This document shows, in pieces, positions 33,402-43,048 of a DNA stretch of 64,000 nucleotides. The notes under the pieces are model-generated. The model was not told the DNA's origin and ran no database searches. It saw only the letters and a list, made by a program, of their open reading frames with translations. The translations under genes and the position numbers were made by a program. Within the stretch, counting starts at the first letter, position 1; the number at the start of each line of letters is the position of its first letter. The stretch covers positions 62,001 through 126,000 of the forward strand of contig SFRL01000001.1 in the NCBI GenBank assembly GCA_004562765.1. The letters are read 5' to 3'. Origin of the DNA: a bacterium. GTDB taxonomy: Bacteria; Bacillota; Clostridia; Lachnospirales; Lachnospiraceae.

Positions 33402-34655
33402 TTATCTTCTTGTATTCTTTAAAAATGCAGGTATCTGAATATCCTTCTCCGGCACACTGCTCTCCGGACGCTTCGGTTTCTGAATTCCGGTAAATGTCGG
33501 ATTGGTGGGAGTGGTCGGTGCTGCGGCAGCACCTGTTCCGGCTCCGTTTCCGAGACTGCGCGTATAACTGCTTCCAGCCGTACCGGTCAGTCCGCTGCGG
33601 CTTGTCAGTCCGGAGTTCATCGGTCTTGCCGCCGTTCCTGCGGCAGCACCGGCTGTAGTAGTGTATTTCATACCACTCATCAACGGAGTTACGGAAGGTT
33701 TTTTATTGGCCTCCAGTCCGGTTGCAATGACAGTGATCTTTGCGGTGTCTGCCATGGACTCATCATACTTCGCACCAAAGATGATATTTGCCTCATCTCC
33801 TGCCAGATCCTGCACATAGCTTGCCGCATCATTGGCATCCATAAGGGAAATATCACCGGAAATATTAATGATCACATGAGTCGCACCATTGATCGTCGTC
33901 TCAAGCAGCGGGCTTGCGACTGCCAGCTTGACTGCATCCAGCGCCTTCTCGTCACCGTGTGCCTCTCCGATACCGATATGTGCCAGACCCTTGTCCTTCA
34001 TAACGGTCTGAACATCGGCAAAGTCCAGATTGATCAGTGCAGGCAGATTGATCAGATCGGTGATACCCTGCACAGACTGCTGTAGCACCTCATCTGCCTT
34101 TTTGAGCGCATCCGGCATTGTCGTCCGACGGTCTACGATCTCCAAAAGCTTATCATTCGGAATCACAATCAGGGTATCCACGCTCTCCTTCAAGCGGTCG
34201 ATACCCGAAACTGCATTCACCATACGCTGTTTAGCCTCAAATTTAAAGGGTTTTGTCACAACACCGACGGTCAGGATACCCATATCCTTCGCGATCTTTG
34301 CAACCACAGGAGCTGCTCCCGTTCCGGTTCCGCCTCCCATACCACATGTGACAAACACCATATCCGCACCCTGGATCGCGTTTGTGAGATCATCCACGCT
34401 CTCCTCGGCTGCTTTCATTCCGATCTCCGGCTGCGCACCGGCACCCAGTCCCTTTGTCAGCTTCTCTCCGATCTGGATCAGTGTCGGAGCCTTGCAGAGA
34501 GTAAGCGCCTGCTTATCCGTATTCACGCCGACGAACTCAACGCCTCCGATATTCTCATCAATCATTCTATTTACAGCATTGTTTCCGGCGCCTCCGACAC
34601 CGATCACAATGATCTTCGCGTTATTATCTGCACCCGTGGTTGTAATCTCTAACAA
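33402..34655 (-). CDS. ftsZ: Cell division protein FtsZ
   Basis: This is the tubulin-like GTPase of the division ring. It has the nucleotide motif GVGGAGNNAVNRM, the tubulin signature GGGTGTGAAPVVA and the T7 synergy region. A Gly/Ala/Thr-rich linker of about 80 residues follows, with the conserved C-terminal peptide DIQIPAFLKN that binds FtsA/SepF-type partners. The start is read as TTG (LLEITTT...) because AGAGGAGG lies 8 bases before it and the family begins at that point. An in-frame codon 25 residues upstream lacks support. The protein is 417 residues. It has its own promoter in the gap after ftsQ. Confidence 0.96.
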   Translation of the reverse strand: MLEITTTGADNNAKIIVIGVGGAGNNAVNRMIDENIGGVEFVGVNTDKQALTLCKAPTLIQIGEKLTKGLGAGAQPEIGMKAAEESVDDLTNAIQGADMVFVTCGMGGGTGTGAAPVVAKIAKDMGILTVGVVTKPFKFEAKQRMVNAVSGIDRLKESVDTLIVIPNDKLLEIVDRRTTMPDALKKADEVLQQSVQGITDLINLPALINLDFADVQTVMKDKGLAHIGIGEAHGDEKALDAVKLAVASPLLETTINGATHVIINISGDISLMDANDAASYVQDLAGDEANIIFGAKYDESMADTAKITVIATGLEANKKPSVTPLMSGMKYTTTAGAAAGTAARPMNSGLTSRSGLTGTAGSSYTRSLGNGAGTGAAAAPTTPTNPTFTGIQKPKRPESSVPEKDIQIPAFLKNTRR

Positions 34656-34759
34656 GAGCTTGTCCTCCTCTATCCTCAAATATTGAAACTGTTCACTGCT
34701 TTCACAGCTACATTCATAAATCCATATCAAATAGTCACAAATGACCCCTAATCATATTT

Positions 34760-34788
34760 ATAATAGTATTTCTTCAAAAAATTATCAA
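34760..34788 (-). promoter_or_regulatory. Promoter upstream of ftsZ
   Basis: The minus strand reads -35 TTGATA (34783-34788), a 17-base spacer and -10 TATTAT (34760-34765). It lies in the 136-base AT-rich gap between ftsQ and ftsZ and should allow extra ftsZ transcription. Confidence 0.6.
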
Positions 34789-34791
34789 CCA

Positions 34792-35577
34792 TTATTTTGA
34801 ATTTTTACTTTTTTTAGGGTCAAAAATGATATCTGTTGTTTCACTTGTCCAGTTTTCCAGATGCAGCGTACCCTTTTTCCCCTCAAGCTGTGGTAAGATA
34901 TACTGCAAACGCATAATCTTCTGTGCAAGGTTATCGGCATTTCCCACAAGGATCGTGATCTTTCCGCTGTAGACTGTCATAGAACCGGATGCTTCCTCGT
35001 ACTTGATACGTTTCGCCGGGATCTCATACTTTTGCAAAAGCTGTGTCAGCGAAAGAAGATTTTTTAGTGCCGTATCATTTGCCAGCGGAAGTTTTTCGTA
35101 GAGAACAACGGAATCGCAGGTCAGTCCCTCGATCTTCGGAACATCCTCGATCACCTCCTGCGAAGTCTCCACGACAAATCCATCTTTGTCAAAATAAGCA
35201 TTCTGATCGATCGAACTGATATACAGATATCCAAGGATTCCCTTCTCGTATACCTCGACCGTCAGTTCATGGGGCTTTGCGGGCTGCAGTCCAACCTCCA
35301 TCGTGTCCACAAAGGGCAGCTTCTGCGTGTAAAAAAAACGATATTTCAGGTAGACATAGAGTGTACTCCACGAATACTCATCACACAGTACGATCTCCTC
35401 GATCTGCTCATCCGTGTAAAGTTCGTTTCCCACAACATTGACCTTTTTCACGGTAAACACCTGCGTCACCAGCAGGACACAGATGCCCGCCAGCAGAACA
35501 AGCAGTGCCAGTAAGATCAGTATATTTCGTTTTCTCTTTTTTTGGCGCAGGATCTCTCTGCGCTGTTCCTTAATCAT
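34792..35577 (-). CDS. ftsQ: Cell division protein FtsQ/DivIB
   Basis: This 261-residue protein has a basic cytosolic N-terminus, one membrane segment (about residues 18-40, ILILLALLVLLAGICVLLV) and an extracellular POTRA-like domain (FTVKKVNVVGNELYTDEQIE). The C-terminal beta domain ends in a short basic tail. It is part of the septal FtsQ-FtsL-DivIC complex. The gene overlaps the end of ftsW by 8 bases. Confidence 0.9.
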   Translation of the reverse strand: MIKEQRREILRQKKRKRNILILLALLVLLAGICVLLVTQVFTVKKVNVVGNELYTDEQIEEIVLCDEYSWSTLYVYLKYRFFYTQKLPFVDTMEVGLQPAKPHELTVEVYEKGILGYLYISSIDQNAYFDKDGFVVETSQEVIEDVPKIEGLTCDSVVLYEKLPLANDTALKNLLSLTQLLQKYEIPAKRIKYEEASGSMTVYSGKITILVGNADNLAQKIMRLQYILPQLEGKKGTLHLENWTSETTDIIFDPKKSKNSK

Positions 35578-36718
35578 ATGTTATCTCCGATGCATTCGGT
35601 TCAAATTGTATTCCCCTTGATACGGAAAGCGCAAGCCCCATCTCCGCCATGAGGAACACCACCGATGTTCCTCCGTAGCTGATAAACGGAAGCGTAACTC
35701 CCGTGTTGGGAATCGAATTCGTAACAACCGCGATATTTAAGATGACCTGAATGGCAATGTGTGCCATGATCCCTGTCACGAGCAGTGCCCCATACAGATC
35801 TCTGGCATTGTTGGCGATCACCATAAACCGCCAGATCAAAAGTAAAAACAGCAGGATCACACAGATCGCGCCAAACAATCCCAATTCCTCACAGATAATG
35901 GAAAAGATCATATCATTCGGTGCTTCCGGCACGAAACCGAGCTTTTGCATACTGTTTCCCAGACCTTTTCCAAACAACCCGCCGGAGCCGATCGCATACA
36001 GTCCCTGCAGGGTCTGATAGCCCTTTGCGTAATTTTCCGGATGCAACCACATTTCCACGCGCTCCCCGCGGTAGCCCGCGGAAGGAAGTACCAAAAAGAG
36101 CACGATTCCAAGCACGCCGACTGCGCCGACAATAACAAACTGCAGGTATTTCGGACTTGCCACAAAGATCATTGCCACTCCGATGCCCATGACGATGATC
36201 GCTGTACTCAGATTGTTGTACGCGATCAGGGCAAACAGCGGCAGGATAAAGAGCATGACCTTCACCACAGTTAAGAACTTTGCCATTTTTTTCGGAAATC
36301 TGCAGATCATACTGGCAAGAAACATGATGACTGCCAGCTTTGCAAACTCCGAAGGCTGAAACTCCAGACTGGAATTCGGGATACCGAGCCATCTTCTGGA
36401 ATGGTTGTGCTCGATACCGATGCCCGGTATCAATACCAGTGTACAGAGCAAAATAGCCACCAGATACGCGACTCCGCCAAACTTTTTCCAAACGCGGTAA
36501 TCGATCCGGGAGATCACAAACATGCCGGCCAGACCCAGACCAAACGCGAAGCCCTGCCTTTTCAGATAATGTGTAGGGTCCTTGAAAGTGAGCTGTGCAT
36601 CATAAGCACTCGTACTGTAAAGCATCACCAGACCAAAACAGATCAGAAAAATAATGATAAACAGCAGACTGTAGTCAAAATATTTAATTTGTCGCTTTTT
36701 CTTCTGACGTCTTGCCAT
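35570..36718 (-). CDS. ftsW: SEDS peptidoglycan polymerase FtsW
   Basis: This 382-residue membrane protein has ten predicted segments. SEDS-family marks are RRWLGIPNSSLEFQPSEFAK, the GSGGLFGKGLGNS loop and the end NTGVTLPFISYGGTS. It polymerises septal glycan strands together with a class B PBP; SpoVE is the sporulation paralogue and cannot be excluded. AAGGAG precedes the ATG. It follows murD by 18 bases. Confidence 0.93.
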   Translation of the reverse strand: MARRQKKKRQIKYFDYSLLFIIIFLICFGLVMLYSTSAYDAQLTFKDPTHYLKRQGFAFGLGLAGMFVISRIDYRVWKKFGGVAYLVAILLCTLVLIPGIGIEHNHSRRWLGIPNSSLEFQPSEFAKLAVIMFLASMICRFPKKMAKFLTVVKVMLFILPLFALIAYNNLSTAIIVMGIGVAMIFVASPKYLQFVIVGAVGVLGIVLFLVLPSAGYRGERVEMWLHPENYAKGYQTLQGLYAIGSGGLFGKGLGNSMQKLGFVPEAPNDMIFSIICEELGLFGAICVILLFLLLIWRFMVIANNARDLYGALLVTGIMAHIAIQVILNIAVVTNSIPNTGVTLPFISYGGTSVVFLMAEMGLALSVSRGIQFEPNASEITYD

Positions 36719-36736
36719 ATATCTGCTCCTTTTTCA

Positions 36737-38116
36737 TTACTTTTTCAGGTTTCTTACCATATCCTTAAACATCCGGCCGCGCTGTTCATAGCTGTCAAAC
36801 ATATCCCAGCTTGCACACGCCGGAGACAATAACACCGCATCTCCGCTCTCCGCTGTATCGTGACAGATGTCTACCGCCTCCTGCAGGGAATCGGCAAACA
36901 CATAATCCTTAAATCCCATACGGTCACATGTCTCGGCGATCTTCTTCGCGGTCACTCCGATGAGTACCAGCTTCTTCACCTTTCCGTCAAAAGCGCTGAT
37001 CCACTCATCATACTCTGACTGCTTATCGTATCCGCCGCCGATCAGACAAGTGGGACGGTTCATCGCGCGGATGCCCTGGATCGCGGCATCCGGATTTGTT
37101 CCCTTGGAATCATTATAATATCTGACGCCGTCAACCTCGGTCACATACTCTATTCTATGCTCCACCGCAGTAAATCTGACCAGCACCTCCCGGATCTTCT
37201 CCAGCGGGACTCCGTAGCTTAGCGCAATTCCGGTGGCCGCCATCACATTTTCATAATTGTGCTTTCCCAGCAGATTTAACTCATTCACATTGCAAACAAG
37301 CTGCGACTTTCCTGCGGTGGCGGTGTAGATCTCCTCGCCCTTCAGATACAAGCCGTCGTCCAGTTCTCTCGCACTGCTGAAATACAGTACCTTCATCTTC
37401 TTTTTCAGTTTTTCACCAAACCCGCGCAGAACTTCATCTTCGTAGTTGAGCACACATACCTGATCCGCGTGCTGTCCCTCCGTGATACGTTCCTTTGCCG
37501 CAATATAATTCTCCATCGTGTGATGACGGTTCAGATGATCCGGTGTGATATTCAGGATCGCGGAAACCTTCGGTGCAAAGTGCTCCACCGTTTCCAGCTG
37601 AAAGCTGGAGATCTCTGCTACGGTAACAGTCGCATCTGTCATCGTTCCCGCCATGCTCGTATAGGGAATTCCGATATTTCCCACCACGCGCACATCCTCC
37701 ACATAATTTTTCAGGATCTCTCCGGTCAGTGCCGTCGTGGTTGTCTTTCCGTTCGTTCCGGTGATTGCCAGCACATCTCCCTTGGAGAACGCATAGGCAA
37801 GCTCGATCTCTCCCCATATTTTCGCGCCGTGTGCGCGCAGCGCATCGACCATCGGAAGATCCGTAGGTACACCGGGGCTTAAGATGACATAAGAATAGCT
37901 GTCCATCGTATCATCCGGCAGATCACCAAGAATGACCGGACATGTTGTGAATGCTTCGGATTTTGCGCGCACCTCATCCTCTGTCAGTTTTTGATTGCCG
38001 TCAAAAATGTCAAACCGGATATCGTTTGCTGCCAGCAGCTCCGCCGCTGCGATACCGCTGATGCCGGTTCCGACGACCAGCACTTTTTTATTTTGCAGAT
38101 CCATTTGTATTCTCAT
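36737..38116 (-). CDS. murD: UDP-N-acetylmuramoylalanine--D-glutamate ligase
   Basis: This cytosolic Mur ligase adds D-Glu to UDP-MurNAc-L-Ala. Domain 1 has VVGTGISGIAAAELL. The central ATPase has GTNGKTTTTALTGEIL and HLNRHHTMENY. The C-terminal domain has YYNDSKGTNPDAA and LSPACASWDMF. The length of 459 matches the family. AAAGGAG is 6 bases before the ATG. Confidence 0.96.
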   Translation of the reverse strand: MRIQMDLQNKKVLVVGTGISGIAAAELLAANDIRFDIFDGNQKLTEDEVRAKSEAFTTCPVILGDLPDDTMDSYSYVILSPGVPTDLPMVDALRAHGAKIWGEIELAYAFSKGDVLAITGTNGKTTTTALTGEILKNYVEDVRVVGNIGIPYTSMAGTMTDATVTVAEISSFQLETVEHFAPKVSAILNITPDHLNRHHTMENYIAAKERITEGQHADQVCVLNYEDEVLRGFGEKLKKKMKVLYFSSARELDDGLYLKGEEIYTATAGKSQLVCNVNELNLLGKHNYENVMAATGIALSYGVPLEKIREVLVRFTAVEHRIEYVTEVDGVRYYNDSKGTNPDAAIQGIRAMNRPTCLIGGGYDKQSEYDEWISAFDGKVKKLVLIGVTAKKIAETCDRMGFKDYVFADSLQEAVDICHDTAESGDAVLLSPACASWDMFDSYEQRGRMFKDMVRNLKK

Positions 38117-38127
38117 TTTTTACTCCT

Positions 38128-39096
38128 TTACAGTGCCACATAAGCCAACAGGCACAGCAGTGTTGTCACAATGGAAAAAACTGCAACCACCCGTGTTTCT
38201 GACCATCCGCACAGCTCAAAATGGTGATGGATGGGTGCCATCTTAAAAATTCGTTTTCCGTGTGTCAGCTTAAAATACCCTACCTGCAGCATCACGGAGA
38301 GGATCTCGATCCAGTAGATCAGACCTACGATCAGAATAAAAATCGGCATCTGAAGCATATAGGCCGTAGCCGCCACGAAACCACCCAGCGCAAGAGAACC
38401 GGTATCCCCCATAAAGACACGAGCCGGATAGACATTAAACAGCAGGAATCCGAGCAGTGCACCGACAACCGCACAGGTGATGGGCGCCACCCCACTGGCA
38501 CTTCCGATGGCAACAACCGCGAAAAAGGTTGCTACAAGGATCGTCACACTGCTTGCCAGACCATCCAGTCCGTCCGTGAAATTCACACCGTTGACCGTTC
38601 CGATGACCGCCAAAAACATTACCGGAAATGTCAGCCAGCCGAGATTCAGATATTTGCCACCGCTAAAGGGGATCAGCATCGTCATCGGTACATTTGCCCA
38701 CACCATATATGCTGCAAACACACCGGTAACCACGATCTCGCAGAGCATTTTCTGCCATGCCAGCAGTCCGTCTGAGCGCTTTAAAACCACCTTTAAATAA
38801 TCATCCAGGAATCCGATGATACCAAAACCCAGCGTCACAAACAGGACAGGCATGATCTGCGGATAGTTTTTCATAAAAAGAAGACTGGTAACCGTAATCG
38901 CGATCAGGATCATCAGTCCCCCCATTGTCGGAGTGCCGTTTTTTACCTGATGGGATTCCAGTTCCTCACGCTCCGTGTTTCCGATCTTCAACTTGCGCAG
39001 AAACGGAATGATCACGGGTCCCAGCACTGCACTTATCGCAAACGCAACTAAAACTGCAAAAATACATGTACTTGTCATATCGAATGCTCTTTCCAT
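38128..39096 (-). CDS. mraY: Phospho-N-acetylmuramoyl-pentapeptide transferase
   Basis: MraY makes lipid I at the membrane. The 322-residue protein has ten membrane segments and the catalytic motifs GFLDDYLKV, NGVNFTDGLDGLA and VFMGDTGSLALGG, with the late HHHFE motif. It follows the SpoVD-like PBP gene by 53 bases and precedes murD by 11 bases. Confidence 0.96.
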   Translation of the reverse strand: MERAFDMTSTCIFAVLVAFAISAVLGPVIIPFLRKLKIGNTEREELESHQVKNGTPTMGGLMILIAITVTSLLFMKNYPQIMPVLFVTLGFGIIGFLDDYLKVVLKRSDGLLAWQKMLCEIVVTGVFAAYMVWANVPMTMLIPFSGGKYLNLGWLTFPVMFLAVIGTVNGVNFTDGLDGLASSVTILVATFFAVVAIGSASGVAPITCAVVGALLGFLLFNVYPARVFMGDTGSLALGGFVAATAYMLQMPIFILIVGLIYWIEILSVMLQVGYFKLTHGKRIFKMAPIHHHFELCGWSETRVVAVFSIVTTLLCLLAYVAL

Positions 39097-39149
39097 ATCG
39101 ATCCCTCTTTCATTTGTCGTTCTTTTGTGTAACTATGTTTTCAACTTAT

Positions 39150-40916
39150 CTAGTATACGTTATTTTCTGTCTCAGTGCAAGGCGCGATATTCAAATAAGG
39201 GAGAATATCTGCAAAAATATCCCTCGCAACGGGTGCTGCGATCGTTCCTCCATAGTATACGCCCTGCGGATTATGGATCACGACGAGAACAAGCACGTGC
39301 GGATCATCCGCCGGCGCAAAGCCCAGAAAAGATGAGATATATTTGTGTGCGCTTCTGGGCAGTGTCTGCGAAGTCGCTGTCTTTCCACCGATCGAATATC
39401 CCTCGATGTATGCACGTTTTCCGCCACCTTCCGTCACTACGCTTTCCAGCAATTCCCGCATCAGTTTTGACGTATCCTCAGAGAGGATCCGGTCATCCTC
39501 ACCGAGTGTATAATCCTCTCTGAAATCTTTGACGACCGTTCCATCCTTATCCCTTGCCTCCAGTGCAAGATGCGGTGTGACAAGCAGTCCGCCGTTGACG
39601 ATCGATCCCGCTGTTGTCGCCAGTTTGATCGGTGTGATCTGAAAACTCTGCCCAAAGGAGATCGTTGCCAGCTCCACCGGTCCTACATTCTCCTTCGCGT
39701 GCATGATCGTTCCTGCCTCACCCGGCAGATCAATATTGGTCAGCTTATTCAGACCGAACTGATTAAAATATTTAAAAAAATTGTCGACGCCAATGCGCTG
39801 CCCAACCGCGATAAATACCGGATTGCAGGAATTCTGAAGTCCCTGGACAAACGTCTCGCTGCCGTGTCCGATCACCTTATGGCAGCGAATGCGCCGATCC
39901 TCCACCGTTATATAACCGGGACAGTAAAAGGTATCGTCCACGGAAACCACACCTTCCTCCAGCGCTGCCGATGCAGTCACGATCTTAAATATACTGCCCG
40001 GCTCATAGGTATCATTCAGACATTTATTTCTCCACATCGTGTTCAGCGCATCATTCGTGCTGATTCCTTCTGCCGGCTCATACCCCTCCGTCAGTTCAAA
40101 AGGGTGGTTCAGATCAAACTCCGGTACATTTACCATCGCATAAACTTCTCCGTTGGACGGATTCATGACAATGATCTCCACACTGTCGGCATCCTTTTGC
40201 TCCATGACCTTCTCCGCAGCCTGCGTCGCATAAGTCTGGATATTGTAGTCAAGCGTCAGATACAGATCATTTCCGTCGACCGGCTCCTGCCTGCTCTCAC
40301 CCACACCCTCGATCTCGATACCTCTTGCGTCCGTTAAAGTGAGTATCTTTCCCGGTTCACCCTGCAAAAGTTCATCATATTTGACTTCCAGACCGACGAT
40401 CCCCTGATTGTCTCCGCCGGTAAAGCCAAGTACCTTTGAGGCAAGCGTATCGTACGGGTAATACCGTTTGTAATCTTCGTCCACCTTGACCCCCGCCAGT
40501 CCCATATCTCGGATCTTATCTCCGGTCTCAATAGCGACGTTTGATTTGATCCGCTCGATAGAACTGACCTTCTCCACTCGTTTTCGCACTTCCTGTTCAT
40601 CCATCTCCAGCACCTCTGACAGCGCTGTGATCACGCCTTCGGCATCCTCGATCTGGCTATGGATCACAGAGATCGTACATACCGTACGATTTGAGGCGAG
40701 CAGCACTCCGTTGCGATCATAAATGTTGCCGCGGGCTGCCTTGATCGAACGCTCCCTTTCGTGAATATCCTGTGCCTTACCGCCATAGTATACGGATCCC
40801 CACACCATGAGATACACCAGCCTGCCCATCAGAAATACCATCAGCATCGCTACAACAAAAAACATGAGTACGATCTTTTTGCGGTTGTGAACCTTCGTCC
40901 ATTCCTCTCGTTCCAT
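39150..40916 (-). CDS. Class B penicillin-binding protein, SpoVD-like
   Basis: This single-pass membrane transpeptidase has the active-site motif SIFK (in EPGSIFKIV), the second motif SCN and a third motif that reads KTATS instead of the usual K(T/S)G. The ATG start MEREEW is chosen; GGGG lies 10 bases upstream, but that site is inside a terminator-like hairpin. No PASTA domain is visible at the C-terminus, unlike Bacillus SpoVD. It is the second of two tandem PBPs before mraY, the position of spoVD in Bacillus. A role in division or spore cortex synthesis is therefore plausible. Confidence 0.88.
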   Translation of the reverse strand: MEREEWTKVHNRKKIVLMFFVVAMLMVFLMGRLVYLMVWGSVYYGGKAQDIHERERSIKAARGNIYDRNGVLLASNRTVCTISVIHSQIEDAEGVITALSEVLEMDEQEVRKRVEKVSSIERIKSNVAIETGDKIRDMGLAGVKVDEDYKRYYPYDTLASKVLGFTGGDNQGIVGLEVKYDELLQGEPGKILTLTDARGIEIEGVGESRQEPVDGNDLYLTLDYNIQTYATQAAEKVMEQKDADSVEIIVMNPSNGEVYAMVNVPEFDLNHPFELTEGYEPAEGISTNDALNTMWRNKCLNDTYEPGSIFKIVTASAALEEGVVSVDDTFYCPGYITVEDRRIRCHKVIGHGSETFVQGLQNSCNPVFIAVGQRIGVDNFFKYFNQFGLNKLTNIDLPGEAGTIMHAKENVGPVELATISFGQSFQITPIKLATTAGSIVNGGLLVTPHLALEARDKDGTVVKDFREDYTLGEDDRILSEDTSKLMRELLESVVTEGGGKRAYIEGYSIGGKTATSQTLPRSAHKYISSFLGFAPADDPHVLVLVVIHNPQGVYYGGTIAAPVARDIFADILPYLNIAPCTETENNVY

Positions 40917-40920
40917 TTTA

Positions 40921-40974
40921 TATAAAAACCCCACAAAAGCAGTTATTATAACTTATTACTGCTCTTATGAGGTT
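40921..40974 (-). terminator. Terminator-like hairpin between the two PBP genes
   Basis: Arms 40927-40943 and 40958-40974 pair over 17 positions with several G-U pairs, and the minus strand continues with five T. The stem includes the GGGG ribosome site of the next gene, so it may also control translation. Some read-through is expected because the dcw genes downstream lack an obvious promoter. Confidence 0.6.
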
Positions 40975-40985
40975 ATGATTCACAA

Positions 40986-43031
40986 TCACTCCTGTGGTTT
41001 GTCCGGCTCCTCACCGGTCTGAGGTTCCCCTGCGCCTTCCTGCGGCTCACCCTCCTCCGGTTCGCCTTCCTGCTTCTCTGCAGTCGTGGCCGGTACGGTC
41101 ACACCGTTCAATCCCGTATAAAAATTTGTCTCCTCAGGTGTCAATGCACCCTCAGCAGGAATTTCATCCTGATAAATGTTCAGATAAGGCAATGCCTCCT
41201 CCAGGATCTCACGCACCAGGTTCTGCGCATAGGTACTGTGTGCCTGATCATTCGTGTTCGGCTCATCTACCACGGCATAAATGACAAGCTGCGGATCATC
41301 TGCCGGCAAATAACCGATGAAGGATACCAGATAGTTTTTCTCGTCCTTTGCACCGCTGACAGATTTCTGCGCCGTACCGGTCTTTCCACCCATGGAATAT
41401 CCGGCAACCTTCGCATAGCGTCCGGTTCCCTCGGACACCGTATCATACAAATAGCTTCTGATCTGTGCACTGGTCTCCTCAGAAATCGTCTGTTTGATGC
41501 GCACCGGATCGATCGTGCGGATCACATTTCCATTCTCATCCAGCACCTTGGAAACCATATGCGGCTGATAATAATCGCCACCATTCACAAGCGAGGAAAA
41601 TGAACTCGCCATCTGTATCATGGTCACATTAAAATTCTGTCCGAAAGAGTTTGTCGCCAGGTCAACCGTCTTCATATCCTCCACATGATGCAGAAGAGAA
41701 TCTGTTCGCGCCTCACCCGGAAGATCCACGTTCGTGCGCAGACCGAAGCCGAAAATGTTCTGATAATTACAGAAATTTTCCGCACCGATGCGGTAGGACA
41801 TCTGCATGAGCGCATCGTTGCAGGAGTCCATCAGAGCCGTGCGCACAGTTTCCGTGCCATGTCCGTAGGTGTTCACACAATGGATATCGTGACCCGAGAT
41901 TACTTCCTTGCCGTCACACACAAAGCTCTCATTTCCCTTTAAGGTTCCTGTTTCCAATCCGCAGGCAACGGTAAAAGGTTTTGCTGTGGATCCCGGCTCA
42001 TAGGTGGAAGAAACGCAATAATTTGTCCACAGGCGATTGAGCGCATCCGACTTTTCGTCTTCACTCATCTCCTCGATTTCCTCCTTGGTATAGACACCCT
42101 CCAGATTCCAGGGATCCGTCAGATCAAAGGTCGGGTACTGCGCCATCGCCTTGACCTCGCCATTCTGCGGATTCATGATCAGTACACCGATGTTGCTTGC
42201 TGCCGCTCCGTCTCTGTAATTATCCTGAAATGTATCACAAAATTCTTTGATCTTATTCTCCACAATGCTCTGCAGATTCGCATCGATCGTCGTCACGATC
42301 GTATCTCCGTCCACTGCCTCACGCACAGTTTTTTCCAGATCGTTGTCCGAGTTCAAATACCCATAGCGTCTGCCGTTTGTCCCACTCAGCACATTGTCAT
42401 AATAGCTCTCCAATCCAAGCATTCCGACGTTGTCTGAACGTGTAAATCCGATCACCGGACCGGCAAGCGCCCCGTAAGGATACGTTCGGATATAGTTTTT
42501 CTCAAACCAGACACCCTTCAGATTCGGGTTGTTTTTCGTATCAGCCGCAAGAGATGCATATTTTTCCATCTCCTCATAGCTGATCTTCTTTAGGAGCACA
42601 TTGTACTGACTATCGGGAGCATCTGCCACCAGTGCACGTATCTCACTCTCCTTCAGTTCCGGATAGCATGAAAAAAGCGCTGTCAGTGTAGGCTCAAGAT
42701 ATGGCTGCTTACCACCCACATCACTGGTGAGTACCTTGCAGTCCAGCACAAGATTATAGACATCTGTACTGGTGGCGAGGATCGTCCCTTTTGCATCGAG
42801 AATATCACCCCGGCGGTAGGGAATCGTCTCACTGTCGTATGCCTGCTGCGACAACACGATTTTTTCGTAGGTTGCCCCTTTCACGTACTGAATGTACATA
42901 ATTCGTCCGATCAGTCCGGCCAGGGCACCTGCGATCACAAGAAAAAGAAAGATCAGCTTCTTTTTCATACGGATCGTAAATTTTTTCGGTTTTACTTTTC
43001 TTCTTTTCGGTCTTTGCTGTTGATTTGCCAA
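40986..43031 (-). CDS. Class B penicillin-binding protein, FtsI-like
   Basis: This 681-residue transpeptidase has one N-terminal membrane segment after a Lys/Arg-rich cytosolic tail, a PBP dimerisation domain and the catalytic motifs STAK (in EPGSTAKPF), SCN and KTGTA. The C-terminus ends in a Glu/Gly/Pro/Gln-rich low-complexity tail (EEGEPQEGAGEPQ). It is the probable septal transpeptidase partner of FtsW. It follows the ftsL-like gene by 17 bases. Confidence 0.9.
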   Translation of the reverse strand: MANQQQRPKRRKVKPKKFTIRMKKKLIFLFLVIAGALAGLIGRIMYIQYVKGATYEKIVLSQQAYDSETIPYRRGDILDAKGTILATSTDVYNLVLDCKVLTSDVGGKQPYLEPTLTALFSCYPELKESEIRALVADAPDSQYNVLLKKISYEEMEKYASLAADTKNNPNLKGVWFEKNYIRTYPYGALAGPVIGFTRSDNVGMLGLESYYDNVLSGTNGRRYGYLNSDNDLEKTVREAVDGDTIVTTIDANLQSIVENKIKEFCDTFQDNYRDGAAASNIGVLIMNPQNGEVKAMAQYPTFDLTDPWNLEGVYTKEEIEEMSEDEKSDALNRLWTNYCVSSTYEPGSTAKPFTVACGLETGTLKGNESFVCDGKEVISGHDIHCVNTYGHGTETVRTALMDSCNDALMQMSYRIGAENFCNYQNIFGFGLRTNVDLPGEARTDSLLHHVEDMKTVDLATNSFGQNFNVTMIQMASSFSSLVNGGDYYQPHMVSKVLDENGNVIRTIDPVRIKQTISEETSAQIRSYLYDTVSEGTGRYAKVAGYSMGGKTGTAQKSVSGAKDEKNYLVSFIGYLPADDPQLVIYAVVDEPNTNDQAHSTYAQNLVREILEEALPYLNIYQDEIPAEGALTPEETNFYTGLNGVTVPATTAEKQEGEPEEGEPQEGAGEPQTGEEPDKPQE

Positions 43032-43048
43032 AATATGTATTTCCTATT

